From Pezicula radicicola (Eukaryota; Ascomycota; Leotiomycetes; Helotiales; Dermateaceae): a DNA stretch of 64,000 bases. Shown piece after piece: positions 32,985-45,246 of this stretch. The number at the start of each line of letters is the position of its first letter. Position 1 is the first letter of the stretch. The notes under the pieces are model-generated. The model did not search any database. It was not told the DNA's origin and worked only from the letters and a program-made list of their open reading frames with translations. The stretch is taken from assembly GCA_003008705.1 (NCBI GenBank), contig PDUO01000010.1, positions 1,302,001 to 1,366,000 on the forward strand. The letters are read 5' to 3'. The translations under genes were made by a program, and so were the position numbers.

Positions 32985-35900
32985 CTACTTGGTGGCCATG
33001 ACGTTCCTGTAGAAGCCGATACTTAGGTCCACTGTATGTCGCAGATATCTATCCTCCGTGAGCGGTAAACTCAGAACCTTGGGTAGTTCAGCTTGCTATT
33101 TCAAGAGTCAGTATTCTGTTCAATTAAAAGCGAAACACAAAGCACTCACCTCGCCATTCTTCGACATATCAACGACTGTCTTTGCAACTTCATTGCTAAT
33201 GATCTCAATTGCCACCGTCTCCAAAAACGCTGGGTGCCGTGAATCTTCTACGACAGCAGGGAGACCGGCCAAAAGTCTGTCAATGACAGTTGACAATACT
33301 GCGTTTGTCTTTCGAGAGTTGAGCAAGACGAGATAATCTGAGTAGACTTCACCGCCTAGATGCCACTCTGGTATGGTTTGTTCCTTACCTCGGAACTTAT
33401 CCAGCAGGGAGCGCAGAGTATCGTAGTCACGTTCGATGACAGCTTTAGGAGCGACTTCCTTTGAAAAGGTGCGGTGGGCTTCCTCGGATGCGCCAGCTAG
33501 GATAAGACATTCGACCTCGGCGATGTAATCTTTTTTCACGCTGCGCATATAAAGAGCCTTGGCCTCCCAGATCCATGGTGATGGGATCTTGTAATTCTGT
33601 GTCAAGGTACTGAAGCTCTGGCTATCTTCAGCACCGATACGTCCGGCATTCTTGGCGACGTGATCTTTGATTGATTTCTCTCGAGCCTGATTGTTACGTA
33701 GGTGCAGAAGGACAAATACTGCATCGAGCCAACTACCTTCATTTGTGAGCTGTGCAGCAAAGGATACTGTCAGCCGATCGGCCTTATCTTCCCCTTGATC
33801 ACCATACGTGATGTGATCAAAGGAGGTCAGGGCTTGACTGAGTTGCCAAGAGAGGCGTGCATCAAGTGGTGACAACCGAGTGTTCTCAGGACACAAGATA
33901 GCCTCAAGGTCTGTATCTTCGAATGTGAAGAGTCTTAGCAAACCCCAAAGCAGATCCTGCCGACCTTCAGTCACTTCGTCTTCCCATAATGTAGGAATTT
34001 TCTGCTCCAGATACCAAGGCTCTGGCAAGGCAGTCTCTCGCTCCTGTCCAAGATCTTCCGCGAATCTTTCGACGGCAGTCTGCAGGTCATCCGTGGCCAA
34101 GATTGAATACCAAAGCCTAAGACCAAAAGCTTGTCTCCAATCCAAACCAAAGCGCTTTGAGATGATGAACGACTCAATACGGTCTTCGATAGGTGCTCCC
34201 TTTGACCCATCGCAGACGCAAACATTTCCAGCGAGAAGTTCATAGATAGCTCTAATGGGCTGGCTGAATTCAGAGAGAACCTGTGACTTCTGCCACTCGT
34301 TCAACTGTTCCCGAATGTCCCTTCTCATGCTATCTTTGCCTCCAATGAGCGCCACAAGCGTGGCAAGATGGTAGTCTTTGCCAGTCATAAGATGCCCACA
34401 TGCGTTGGGTATCCGGTGGCCTGACAGCTCAGCGATCGCCTTTTCCTCTGCCGTCCTGGCCATTACAACATGCTGTGTAGAGGCCGGCTCAACGAGCTTC
34501 TCCCAGAAAGCGGATAACTTATCTTTGCGTAAGCGCTGCTCTGAATTTGGAATCTGTTGCAATTCTTCTGGAACTGTAATCTCATCCCAAAGTATACTTG
34601 CGAGTTCCCAGACGAGTTTCTCGTGGACAGAGGCCGGATCTCGAGCATTACGGTCGTCATAGAAGTCATTAAATGAGAAGAACTCTGCAAGGCGCGCCTG
34701 GGGAGTTCCGGTCGAGTTTTCAATAGCAGTCAAGGCCTTATGCTTTTTAATTGCTTCAGCTGCTGACTATTAATCAATTAGCTCTATAATTGGAAAACCT
34801 GAAGAATGATTGATACCCACTTCATTTGAAAACTTTGCAAACCTGACATCTCTGTTCTGGGAGACAACTCCTTTGGCATTGATGTTTAGCAATCCATCCT
34901 TTTCCCGAGCTCGACGTGATGATTTGCCGAATCGATCAGGATTCGGTTGTGCAGCATAGACAAGAGTTCCATCAGGTCCCCAACTTGGTTTCATTGCTTC
35001 GTGAAAGGCTGTCTCATTCTCATCCATGTCCGACATATCGGTACCACTGGTCTTGGGTCGCTTCGCATAGGGCCACTAATACACAAATTCTTAGTAATTG
35101 CTATTCATTATTGGTTACGTACATGATCGGGCGCAACAAACGGCCCTCTCCCCAAAACACTCGCTCACTTCAGGAAGGAACACCAACCTCAAATCCCTTG
35201 TTCTGGGCTGGAACCTTTGTTACTTTTTTTGGGCTTCTTGTCTGACCAAACAATGAGTTCATCAAGTCAATGCTATTCGCAAACCCGCGACTATCCGAAG
35301 CAAGTCGATTTCTTGCCGTTGGTGTATCTTCAATTTCTTCTCCTGTCGGTGAATCATTACCATGATCAATCAAACTTTTCAAAAGAGCTCGATCCTGCTT
35401 TTGCGGACTGATGGTAGTCTGCAACATGCTGGTCCAGTCGTCCCCAACAGCAAAGTTCTTGGAGGGCGTTCCCCGGTTCTTCTTTGCTCTGATCCTGGCT
35501 CTTAACAGAGCTCCAGGTGTCTGTTCCACAATCTCCATACCTTGGTCTTCATTCTGCGAGTCCTCTTCATGCTCCGCGGTATTGTCAACTTGTGGGTAAG
35601 AGCCCGCCATCTCTTGATCCACAATGCTGACAGATTCATCATCCTGGAAGACGTCGTCTTGGTCCATTGGCTCTTCGACGCCGTTTTCAGATTCTGAACC
35701 CACGGAGCGCTCATCTAAAAAAGACTGCTGATCTTGCTCATCATATTCCTCTTCCATTTCCTCATCCTCATACGCCGACTCTTCGTTGAATGCGCCAGGG
35801 AGAACCTTTTTCTTTCTGAACTCAAAGGTATCGTCAGGATCTGATTCGGTCTGGCTCATCTGCGAAGTTGAAGCGAATGATTCATCAAAATCCTGTGGTT

Positions 35901-38900
35901 TTGGTGTTCGAGCCTTAGGGGTAGGTGTATCTGGAGGCATACTAAGTGTGCTCTGGCCAAACTCACTGACCGCCTCGCCGCCAGCCTCATCTTCGTCTTC
36001 TGGAAGTCCATAGGTGGTGAAATGTTCAACTCTGAAAGTCCAAATACCAGTATCCGGTTCGTATGCGACAAATGTTGTATCAGGAACTTTACGTAAGCGC
36101 TCGAGATGTTTCTTAAACTGAGGTCCGGTCCTGTCAGTTGAGACTGTGCGCCTATCCTTTTGACGCGGCCATGAATTGGTCAGTGATATTGTCGAAGGCA
36201 CATTGAGTCCTTTCCCTACAGGCGGCTTCTGGGCAGTATTGGGATATACGGTGCAGGATCGAGTTGAAAACACAACGATACCGCCGGGGACCTGATCAAC
36301 ATCGATTGCGTTCAGATCAACTGGCCAATTAAAAACCACTTGCCCATAGCCATGCCGACCAACCGTGAACCCTTCCACAGCGGAACGCTGCACACGGGTC
36401 ATCTCAGAAAGCTCATCTTTTGTTGGGGACATCCAGTACTCTCCTGACTGCTCCTCTTGGGGAACAATTGATTTAGGTGCCGCAGAGGATCCCTCCTCTT
36501 CATGCACGATAGCAAGTTCATTCCCTCTGACCTGTTCCATTTCCGGTGGCTCGTTCTCAGTGCCATTAGCCTTCACACCATTAGAGCTTGGGCGAGGTCG
36601 CATAAATCCCAAATCTTCCGCGCTGGGAGCTGCGTTGTTGGTAACCTGCTTGAGTGGACTAGAGAAGCCATTTTGGGTACCATTTACGCCATTTCCATCA
36701 AAGCTTACTCGCTTCTTTAGGATTCCGTTAGGCTGCTTGGTAGCTGGCGATGACTGAGCTTGCGGTGGTGGGGAGAAGAGGTCACCTCGCAGGCCACGAT
36801 TAATCACAAGCTTCTTCATGCTTCCACTTCCATGGCTGCCATACTGCTTGGAACTAGGGCTCGAAAAGGCGCCGGCTGGGACAAGGCTATTCTCAGTATT
36901 GAAGCTGCCACGAAGACTGCTTGTTGACATGCTCTTGCTGAGGCTTCGTGGACCTGCGCTGAGCAAGCTGTTGCCAAAGGTACCGGGGGTGCTGGCAGTG
37001 CTTGAGACGCTACTTGGCGATCCATAATTACTGTAAGAAAAACCAAAACCTCGCTTTTGAGGGGTAGAAAAGCGAGAGGATGATGCTGGAGTTAACTTGT
37101 ACATTGGGAGTGCAGCAGGTCTCTTTTGCTTGTTAATGCTTGATAGAGGGGTAGCAATTGGGCCAGGATTACTGTCCTGAGGCTTGGAAAGGTCTCTGAA
37201 CAATGACGAAGTACCAAATGCTGATTGATCGTTGATGCTGGCAGTAAGCGACTGCGGTGTTTGCTGGCCTGGCTGCGAATTGAAAAGAGAGTTATTCCCA
37301 CCAAAGAGAGAGTTCTGTTGCGGCTGTTGTTGCTGTTGCTGTTGATTATTGTTCATAGAGCCGAACAATCCAGTCTGCTGTCCTGTGCTATTGCCAAAGA
37401 GACTGCCACCTGCCGCTGGCGCTGATTGGCCAAAGAGGCTGGTAGTTGCAGGTTTCTGCTGCCCACCGAAAAGTGAGGACGTGTTCTGTTGTGCCTGATT
37501 TTGGTTGTTCTGATTGTTACCAAAACTAGTGTTTCCAAACAAGGAGCCTGTACCAGTGTTGGTTTGAGTATTGTTGGTTGAGCCGAAGAGGCCTCCTGTT
37601 GTGGCAGGTTTCGCACCACCAAACAGACCACCAGCATTTTGAGTATTGGTGGATCCACCAAAAGGATTTGCTGCAGGTTGTTGCGTGTTACCAAAAAGAC
37701 CAGTCCCAGTGGTAGTACCCGTGGCCGGCGTTGATCCGAAGAGGCCACCCGTTGCTGGCTTTTGCTGGTTATTATTTCCGAACAACGACGTAGTTGTCGT
37801 CTGCTGTTGCTGAGTATTGCCAAAACCACCGAAAGGGTTACTTGCAGGAGCGGCTTGTTGGGTTCCTCCGAAGGGACTCGCATTGTTTTGCTGGGTATTG
37901 CCAAAGAGGCCTCCAGATCCGAATCCTCCTGTAGTGCTTGTAGTTGATCCAAATCCAGTTCCACTAGAAGCAGGCTGCTGAGTACCGAAGCTAAATCCTC
38001 CCGGCTTCGCAGCATTGTTCTGGCCAAAGAGCGATGTGCCAGTTGCTGCGTTATTTTGTGTACCAAAGCCTGTTGTTTGTGTGGTGCCGCCGAACGCTGA
38101 ACCACCTCCCCCGAACAGACCACCGGTATTATTCTGCTGCTGCGCAGGTTGGCCAAAAAGACCTCCAGTCGTCGCAGGTTTGTTCTGGCCGAAGAGAGAC
38201 GTGCCAGTATTAGAACCAAAGGCAGAAGTTGCAGGTTGGGTCGCACCAAATGGTGAGCTTGTTGCTGCAGGGGCACCAAAGAGGCCCGTACCAGTTGTAG
38301 CGTTGTTGCTGGCGCCAAAACCCCCAAAAGTTGTTGCTGGTGCAGCAGAAGTACTACCAAACCCTGTGTTCTGGCCGAATGCACCAGGTTGATTACTGGC
38401 GTTACCAAATCTTCGACCCTGCGTGTAATCCACCAGTCTTAGTTCCTCGGGAGAAAACTTCTGATATGGCTGTTGAAATGATATGCTTTGAAACGAATTT
38501 TGCTGATTCGTATTGGTATTGGGTTCCTTTTCGACCGTGGCTTGAAATGGAGTGTTTCCAGTGCCTTGACACTCTGTAGCATTTGCACCAAATGAAGTGG
38601 TCGTATTGTTCGTGGAGCCAAATCCACCAAATGCCGGTGTTGTAGAAGCCGCAGGCGCACCAAAGCCGGTTGTTGCTGCAGGTTTCGCTCCAAATAGTCC
38701 TCCACCGGTATTGTTGCTCGTCCCAAAGGCAGAACTAGTATTATTTGAGCCAAAGCCTCCAAAAGCCCCGGTTCCCGCAGTTGCGGTGTTAGTACTGCCA
38801 AAGAGACTGCCACCTGTTGTCGTAGCTGTACTGCCAAAAGGCGTTGTCGTCGCTGGCTTCGCGCCGAATGCATTGTTGCTGCCGAAAGCTCCTGTAGATT

Positions 38901-39436
38901 GGTTTGTTAGTTGTATTTCTCTATTCATGTTTCTGGGAGCGTTATGAGATGGTGTCGGAGTGGGACGGTGTGGCTGGCCTTGCATCGTTGCTGAATGAAG
39001 ATCCAGAAGACAATGAAGTGACTGTGAAGCGGAGGGGCCTTGAGGGACCATATGGGATCCGATATGATGCTCCCCAGGCAACAGACCGCAGCGAATCCAG
39101 CGATGATCCCTGAGCAGTAAAGCATAGTCGACGTACCTCCAGAACTTGTGTTGCCAAAGAGTCCACCGCCAGTGTTCGTGTTTGCGCTTCCGAAGCCACC
39201 AGTGTTCGTAGAACCAAAGCCTGTACCGCGAGGAGAAGATTCGAGTAAGTCATGGATTCCTTCTGATGCATATAGTCCTACTGTCCGCAGAATATGCCGC
39301 GCGCGAAAGGTCCTGGAAGCATAGTAAAAATGGACCTACCTGTGTTGGTATTGGTGCTTCCAAAGCCTCCAAATCCTCCGGTCTGCTGCTGATTGTTGTT
39401 CTGGCCGAAGCCTCCAAACCCCCCAAAGCCTGACAT
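32985..39436 (-). CDS. NUP145: Nucleoporin NUP145/NUP98-NUP96 precursor
   Basis: Six exons on the minus strand: 39436-39340, 39220-39137, 38891-35188, 35075-34821, 34766-33150 and 33095-32985. They join in frame to 1955 residues. Residues 1 to about 600 are GLFG/FG repeats (GGFGGFGQNNN at the start, many SLFG and GLFG) with a Gle2-binding GLEBS-like segment (about 160-215, NTPFQATVEKE and SFQQPYQKFSPEELR). The autoproteolytic domain spans about 878-1019 (GEYWMSPTKDELSEM to VEHFTTYG), with predicted cleavage between F1018 and T1019. The C-terminal part is the NUP96/Nup145C alpha-helical scaffold of the Y complex (SGHRIPNACGHLMTGKDYHLATLVA, LPLTEDRYLRHTVDLS). The donor at 35187 (GTTGGT) is the least certain junction. 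Confidence 0.93.
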
Positions 39437-40367
39437 CTTGATTACGGTATGTGTACCAGAGGAGGCGGCTTCGGATTCTCCCAAGGGACGCAGATGGTGA
39501 GATCTCGCAGCGACTTTTACTCAAAAGATGATGCGCGTCGCGCGTGAAAAAAGAAAAAAGAGGTCGCGCTCACAGTCGAAAAGCTTGCGCGAACATTAAT
39601 TGCAGTAAAGAAAGACAAGAACCATCGATATTTGAAGACAGGATGACCTGATTGAAGTTGTGAAGGTGGTTGTCGAGCACCTGGATTTTATGTGTTGTCG
39701 CTGTATGAGGTTCGCCTTCACCACTTCTACTCGAAGTCGCCGGGAACAAAGGTGGGAACTTTCCGACCAATCAAACCGGGTCAGCTGACTAACACCTGAC
39801 TCAGCCTCGGCGCTTCAATTGCTGCCTTCACAGAATCGTGCAATCAGAGCACGAGTTTGAAATTTGTCTAGACTTGAGGAGTTACTGCTGTTGCTGCCTG
39901 AGGAGATTCGTTGGATATGAGTGAGTCCTGGGACGTCAGGCTCTCTACTGATGACTCCTATCTACTTGTTCTTGTTCCTTGGTGGTGGTGGTCCTCCTCT
40001 CTGTCTTGCACCTCGAAGACTATTGTCAAAAATGTCTGCGCGCCCAATTCGCTGTTCCCGAATTTTTGTATCTAGCGCGGGAGGCTGGGAGCTCATTACT
40101 GTAAATGCAAGGTCCCCGGTCTTGACTTGACTGGGAGTCTTACAGTAGACAAAATCCCTGCAACCCCGTCCTTTGTCTCTCGTTCCAGTGCACAACCGCG
40201 TCTTGAACGCGTCGATCTCAACTTCGCGGTGTGCATACCTACCAACAAATCCCAAACATCACCTCCCCCCATATCGCTGCTCCCTCCTCTATCTAGTTGC
40301 GAATAAATATTGCCATAATTGCTCCCTAAATAGACACCCGTGATCGCACACAAATCGCATCGTCAAT
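39437..40367. promoter_or_regulatory. Divergent promoter region, NUP145 (-) and centrin (+)
   Basis: This 931-bp stretch separates two head-to-head genes. It holds A-rich tracts and repeated GCGCG motifs next to the NUP145 start (39529-39572). No further gene is supported. Confidence 0.55.
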
Positions 40368-41102
40368 ATGGCATCAGCATCACAATCTCACCCCTCCTTT
40401 CCAACAAGACCTTACAGCAGTGCACTACATGGCAAACTCCCCGAGCGAAATCCTGCCCCAGGCTTTGGCGCCTCCTCCGCGACTCGAGAGACTGCACGCC
40501 TAGAGCGTGAGCGACAAGAACGAGAACGCGCGCAAAGAGAAGCTGCTGCTGCCGGGGCTCAGAACCCTTTAAACAGCTTGACCGATGAACAAAGGGAGGA
40601 GATAAATGAAGCCGTAAGTCGTCGAAAGTGTTGCAAATGCGAAGGTTGAAGCTCAGAAGGTAAACAGTTTGGTTTGTTTGATCTAGACAAGGATCAAAGG
40701 ATAGACTACCACGAATTCAAGGTCTCTCTCAAAGCCCTGGGTTTTGACCTCCCCAAAGCAGAAATTCTCAACCTCCTCACAACGCACGGCATTCCGCCGC
40801 CTTCGCAACAACCTCAGCAACAGCCAGCAGCGTCTCGGTTACTCCTCACACTGCCGGCATTTCAAAATATAGCAGCAACATTAATATCCCAAAGAGATCC
40901 TCGCGACGAGATTTTAAGGGCTTTCGCCTTGTTTGACACAGAGAATAAGGGAGTCATCAGCCTAGAAGATTTAAGGAGGGTCGCCAGAGAACTTGGTGAG
41001 GGACTGGAAGAAGAAGAGCTGGTAGCCATGATCGAGGAATTTGATTTAGAAGGAAAAGGTGGTGTTGGCAGAGAAGAGTTTGTGGGGATTTGTATGGGGT
41101 GA
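40368..41102 (+). CDS. CDC31: Centrin / CDC31, EF-hand calcium-binding protein
   Basis: Two exons, 40368-40613 and 40668-41102, with a phase-0 junction give 226 residues. Centrins act in spindle-pole-body duplication and, as Cdc31, in the TREX-2 mRNA-export complex at nuclear pores. An N-terminal extension of about 65 residues includes a charged helix (ETARLERERQERERAQRE). EF-hand 1 is canonical (D87 to E98, DLDKDQRIDYHE) and begins right after LTDEQREEINEA-FGLF, the centrin signature. EF-hand 2 is degenerate and has a Gln/Pro-rich insertion (PPPSQQPQQQ). Hands 3 and 4 (FDTENKGVISLEDL, FDLEGKGGVGREEF) lack several acidic ligands. It is longer than yeast Cdc31 because of the extension and insertion. 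The intron is 54 bp. Confidence 0.9.
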
Positions 41103-41829
41103 TACCGTCTGAAAGTATTCCTCACTTTTGGTCAGGCGGTTTATAAATTTGCAGGACAAAAAAGGAGACTTGGATTCAGAGTACTATTATTTGTACTGTT
41201 TCGAACTTTAGTTTTGTTCAGCGTTAGGAGTCAGGCGTCGCCAAGCTGGAAAGGTGAATATCTGAGTTCCCGTTAGGGTACTGTCAATTGCAGGCTTTGA
41301 TACGTATTCGGTGCTACAGTACTGTTGATATTTGATGCGACCATGTGAGCTCACCGCTGGTTTGAGGTAAGTCAATCGAAAGAAAGCAAGTTTTCTACAC
41401 GAAGTGAAGTACCCAAGTCAACTGAGTTACTTAGGTAAGTTAGAAGTCAACTGAATTACTCGATTCAAGTTAGTTAATTTGCTCAACCAAATGAGTTACT
41501 CAAGCCGAGTGAGTTACTCAAACCAAGTGAATTATCTAGAAGTCGCGACCCTGGCAAAATCAATGTGGCCTGTGTCAAATATCATTTTAGCACAGTTCCC
41601 AGTTGGTGTATCATACGCCTGTGAATTTGGTTCACCGCTCCTAATCTAACTGAACAAGGAAAAAAGGTCATCGAACCCCGAATCCAGCATTGTTCATCTT
41701 CCGCTCGAAATCTGCCTTCGGGTAAAAGAATTAAAGGCCATTGTCGCACTGTGCTTGCAGTCGACCTCGCTCATTCGTTGAGGAGTATAAATCATCCATC
41801 CACCTATCCTTCAACCAAATACTCCGTCC
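41103..41829. other. Convergent intergenic stretch, centrin and epsin 3' ends
   Basis: No gene is seen. Part of it is the degenerate repeat tract at 41401-41540. Confidence 0.5.
41401..41540. repeat. Degenerate tandem repeat, GAGTTACTCAAG(T/C) type
   Basis: About eight imperfect copies of an 18-20 bp motif close to GAGTTACTCAAGTCAAGT. It is related in sequence to the tract at 44148-44516 on the other side of the epsin gene. Confidence 0.6.
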
Positions 41830-43663
41830 TCAAAATTGAATCAGATCCCCACCTCCGCTTTGTCCATTCTGGCCTTGTTGCGGTCTGGCTCCAAATGGGT
41901 TGCTTGATTGCTGTTGACCGCCGTAGCCAAAACCGTTCGACATACCAGCAGGTCCAGTCGCAGCTGGCATCTGCTGACCAAATCCATTGCTGCCAAATCC
42001 ATTTGACGAATTGCCTCCGTACGACGTCTGCGGCATGCCCGTGAATTGGTTTTGTAGGAATGGATTGTTGCCCGTCTGCTGCTCATGGATTCTACCCAGG
42101 CCTGCTCCGGCGCTATTTACGAACGTGCCAGGCGCAGTGTGCTGTGCTGGAATTCTAAGGTTTCCAGTATTTCCAAAAGTGTCCATTCCATCTCCGCTTG
42201 CAAGGAGCGCATTAAGTCTAGCCTCATGTGGAGTTTGCTCTTTCTGGGGTTGAGGTGGAGTGAAAGTAGTGGATGGGTTGAAAGAAGAGTTATTGAACTG
42301 GGACATTGTCTTTTGTTCTTGTAGTGTAGAAAGAGTTGGTTTCGTGGGTTGCGCAGTTTGGGGTCGTGCAAAAGAGGAAGCGAATGGATTATTAGAACCA
42401 GTCTTCATAGGCTGCAAAGCTGGAGGTTGTTGCTGGTTAGTGGCCCAGGGATTATTGGTGCCCGCTGGGATCAACGGCTCAGCAGGCATGGGAGGCATGG
42501 GAGGTGCTTGTTGCTGGAAAGGACTTGAGGTTTGTTGATATGGATTATAACCGGTCTGCTGAGGCTGGAAAGCTTGTTGCTGCGCATAGGGATCAAATCC
42601 AGTAGGTTGAGGTTGATTGAAGCCATTTGAGAAGCCGTTTTGGTAACCAGTGGGCTGGGCATAGAAACCTGTTGGTTGCTGTTGCATCCCCTGGTCGATT
42701 GGGTTTCCTGACCAGTCCACTGCTCCTTGCTGCTGGTAGCCTTGGTTGAACCCAGTAGGTTGGGACGTTTGAACAAAATCATCATCGAAGAGAGAGTGTG
42801 CATTGCTCTCCTCAAGTTCCCTCCTCCGTAACTCTTCCTCTTCCTTGCTGAGCTTAATAGCTTTGGCTAGATCGTCATCATCCACCTCGCCGCCTCTGCT
42901 CTGGCGCTTCTTTCGATCTTCCTCTTCTTGGTATTTGCTAGCTTCGATTGCCAACCGGTATTCCGCATCCTCCTCGTCAGCACGCTGCGGGCGATGTGGT
43001 CTTGGTTGGTGATGGCGTTCATTAGGAGATGACGATCCAAACTCTTCAATGCCCGTCACTCTAGATTTCCAAGTCTTCCTATCACTACGCTCGCTACGCA
43101 GCCTCTCTTCGTCCAGAATCAAGGATGTCAGCTCCTTAGCAGAAACTCGAACTATAACCCAGTCAGCCAAACACACTTGAGCCTACAGTGGTATCCGTAC
43201 TGTTTTGTCCCACATCCCGTCCATCTTCATCGATATATTGGAATTCCCTCAGTGTCTTGATGATATAGAGATTCTTGTGGGCCCATGTCACAACCAACTC
43301 AGAACCCTCGTGTAGACAATAGTCCAGCACCTTGAGTGCTTTTAACACGTGTCGCCAGTTCTTGCCTTTGTCATTTAGACGCTTGTCGAGCATGTCCATG
43401 ATCTCGTAAAATTCATTCGAGCTATGTCGTACCCATCAGAATTGGACGTCTCGGTGTTGAAGATTTACCTACGAGTTGAAAGTCATCTGCGAGATATCGC
43501 TCATCTCTGTCCCTGTAGGACCCCATGGGTCATTACTGGTAGCTGTTCTGTATCAGCAAAGGCTCGCACACTGTCGTGGAGCTTTCCTACCATTCCGAAC
43601 CTTGACCTGAACGGAAGAGTATCCTTTCGTGACATTCTTGACGCTTCGTATGACCTTCGACAT
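41830..43663 (-). CDS. Epsin, ENTH-domain endocytic adaptor
   Basis: Four exons: 43663-43591, 43542-43473, 43421-43201 and 43151-41830, giving 561 residues. Epsins bind PtdIns(4,5)P2, ubiquitinated cargo, EH-domain proteins and clathrin at endocytic sites. The ENTH domain (about 1-140) is rebuilt by splicing: MSKVIRSVKNVTKGYSSVQVKVRNATSNDPWGP, then MDMLDKRLNDKGKNWRHVLKALKVLDYC, then GRDVGQN-IRVSAKELTSLI. Two ubiquitin-interacting motifs follow (EDAEYRLAIEASKYQEE and DDLAKAIKLSKEEEE), then Gln/Pro/Gly-rich PTGF repeats and three NPF motifs (NNPFASS, NNPFLQN, SNPFGAR). The C terminus LIQF resembles a clathrin box. The 49-bp last intron uses the donor GTACGG at 43200; the more obvious GTAGGC breaks the frame. 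Confidence 0.93.
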
Positions 43664-44147
43664 ATTTGCGTTGGACTCGGATAGGATGGAATCTGAAGCT
43701 GAAGCTGAAGCTCCTATGCTCCGATCGCCGTTGTGTCGATGCTACCGTATGCGGTTTGCGCCCGTTGGAAATGCGGTGGCAGGAGATACCTTAACCGCCG
43801 CTACTCTACGACGTCCCTGATAAATTGCGATAGTCCAGCCCCCGCGCTTCCAGGAAGGTTGAGAGATTGCGGTTCAGAGACAGATTCGTGGCAAGAAAGA
43901 GTGTGTTTCAATGGTGGTCGAATTAAGCATGTTAATACTCTGGCCTTGATATGGGATTATGCGACAGGAAGAGTGTGGCTCAGACAGATTTGAAGAGCTC
44001 CAGAAGGCGACTCGGTGCTGGTGGTGCCGGGCCTATGATGACGATTTGAGCTGGAGTCAATCACGTGAATCAGGGTTGAGCGTGAGGTGGCTTTTGGCTA
44101 ACTACGAGAGCGGCTTGGTTTTGATACGTGTACTTCATACGGTGCTA

Positions 44148-44516
44148 GTTACTCAAAACAAGTGGGTTATTCAAATCCACCGAGTTAATTAAGTTCAAGT
44201 CAAGTCACTCCATGCGCGTAAGTTGCTTAAATCTATTGAACTACTTATCCAACGCAGTTACGAAGGCGAGATTTTTAAGTCTTGAGCCTGGTCCAAGCGT
44301 TTTGGCTGTGAAATGGATTGATCTGGGTGAAGAAACGCTTGGACCAGGCTCAAGACTTAAATCAATTGAGTTATTCAAGTCAAGTCAGTTGCTCAAGTCA
44401 AATAGTTACTCTGTCCAATGGAAGAAATCAAGTGATTCCTCAAGTTAATGTCAAGTCGCCCAAATCAAGTACAGTACTTACCCATTACAACTCAGTTGCT
44501 CAAGTAAGTGAGTAAT
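44148..44516. repeat. Degenerate CAAGT/ACTCAAG repeat tract
   Basis: Many imperfect copies of motifs such as GTTACTCAAG and TTCAAGTCAAGTCA. It is similar to 41401-41540, and the strong hairpin lies inside it. Confidence 0.6.
44274..44361. repeat. Perfect 29-bp inverted repeat with 30-nt loop
   Basis: The left arm 44274-44302 (TTTAAGTCTTGAGCC...) is the exact reverse complement of the right arm 44333-44361. Loop 44303-44332. If transcribed it would make a long, fully paired hairpin of microRNA-precursor-like size. Confidence 0.85.
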
Positions 44517-45246
44517 TTAGTCTCCTAAAAAGCCGTAGAACTTATATAGCTTAATGTTCTGTAGTACGTATCAAATATCAATGATATTCCGTACATGTAT
44601 CAGGAGCTAGCGGATGTCCGGTGTTGACTTGATGAACCTAAAAACTTATCCGGGAGAAGCCTAGCAAAACTCTGGAAAGGTTTGGCCTTGAAAAAGCACC
44701 TAATTGTGTCATGATAACTATGAACTTTGATGTATTTCCCGATATGTGTAGCAGTATCAAAAGGTATTATGAAAAATCATTTCTCGAATATTTACATCGG
44801 CTCGACTTTTAGGTTTACTAGAACGCTTTCAAGAGACTCGGCAGACGTAAACCCGCAGAAGGCGACATTGCAAATAAGCGTGCCATTGTTGTCGTCAGGT
44901 TGCTGCGCCTTGTATACGCCTTTCACTGATGATAAAGGTATTGCCACCGACAGAAAGCTTCGGTATTGCAGGCTGGAAAGTATGAAGTCGGTGGAATGTC
45001 AACACCCGAGATCATCAACTATGGTTGATCAAACCGGACCAAACGACGAAATCTTCATGACTTTATTTCCCCCCACCAAGAGCTCTCGTAGGTTTGGCAG
45101 CCGCGTAATTGCCTGACGTTGGCTTATTTTTCTGCTCGCCTGACAGCTCCTAGACGATGTAAGCAGCTTGGCAGAGCGTGGTTGATAGAAACACAATCAT
45201 TCGAAGGCACTCCCCTCCTCCAATAAACTTTTGAGGCTGTAGTGGT

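Larger units (their letters stand above)
43664..45246. other. Intergenic, 1.6 kb, repeat-rich, between epsin and EngB
   Basis: It contains a GCTGAA triplet-like run at about 43694-43711, the CAAGT-type tract and the 29-bp hairpin. A 129-codon frame at 44727-45116 has no recognisable domain and was not called. Confidence 0.5.

Noticed and set aside
37353..38408. 351-codon minus-strand ORF in a second frame of NUP145.
   Set aside because: It is an alternative-frame translation of the FG-repeat DNA; the repeats keep the other frames open.
41401..41540. CRISPR-like or telomere-like array.
   Set aside because: Repeat units are imperfect, with no unique spacers of constant size, and the motif is not a telomeric repeat; it is a degenerate minisatellite.
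44727..45116. 129-codon plus-strand ORF upstream of EngB.
   Set aside because: No domain, no splice partner and a sequence composition like its intergenic surroundings.
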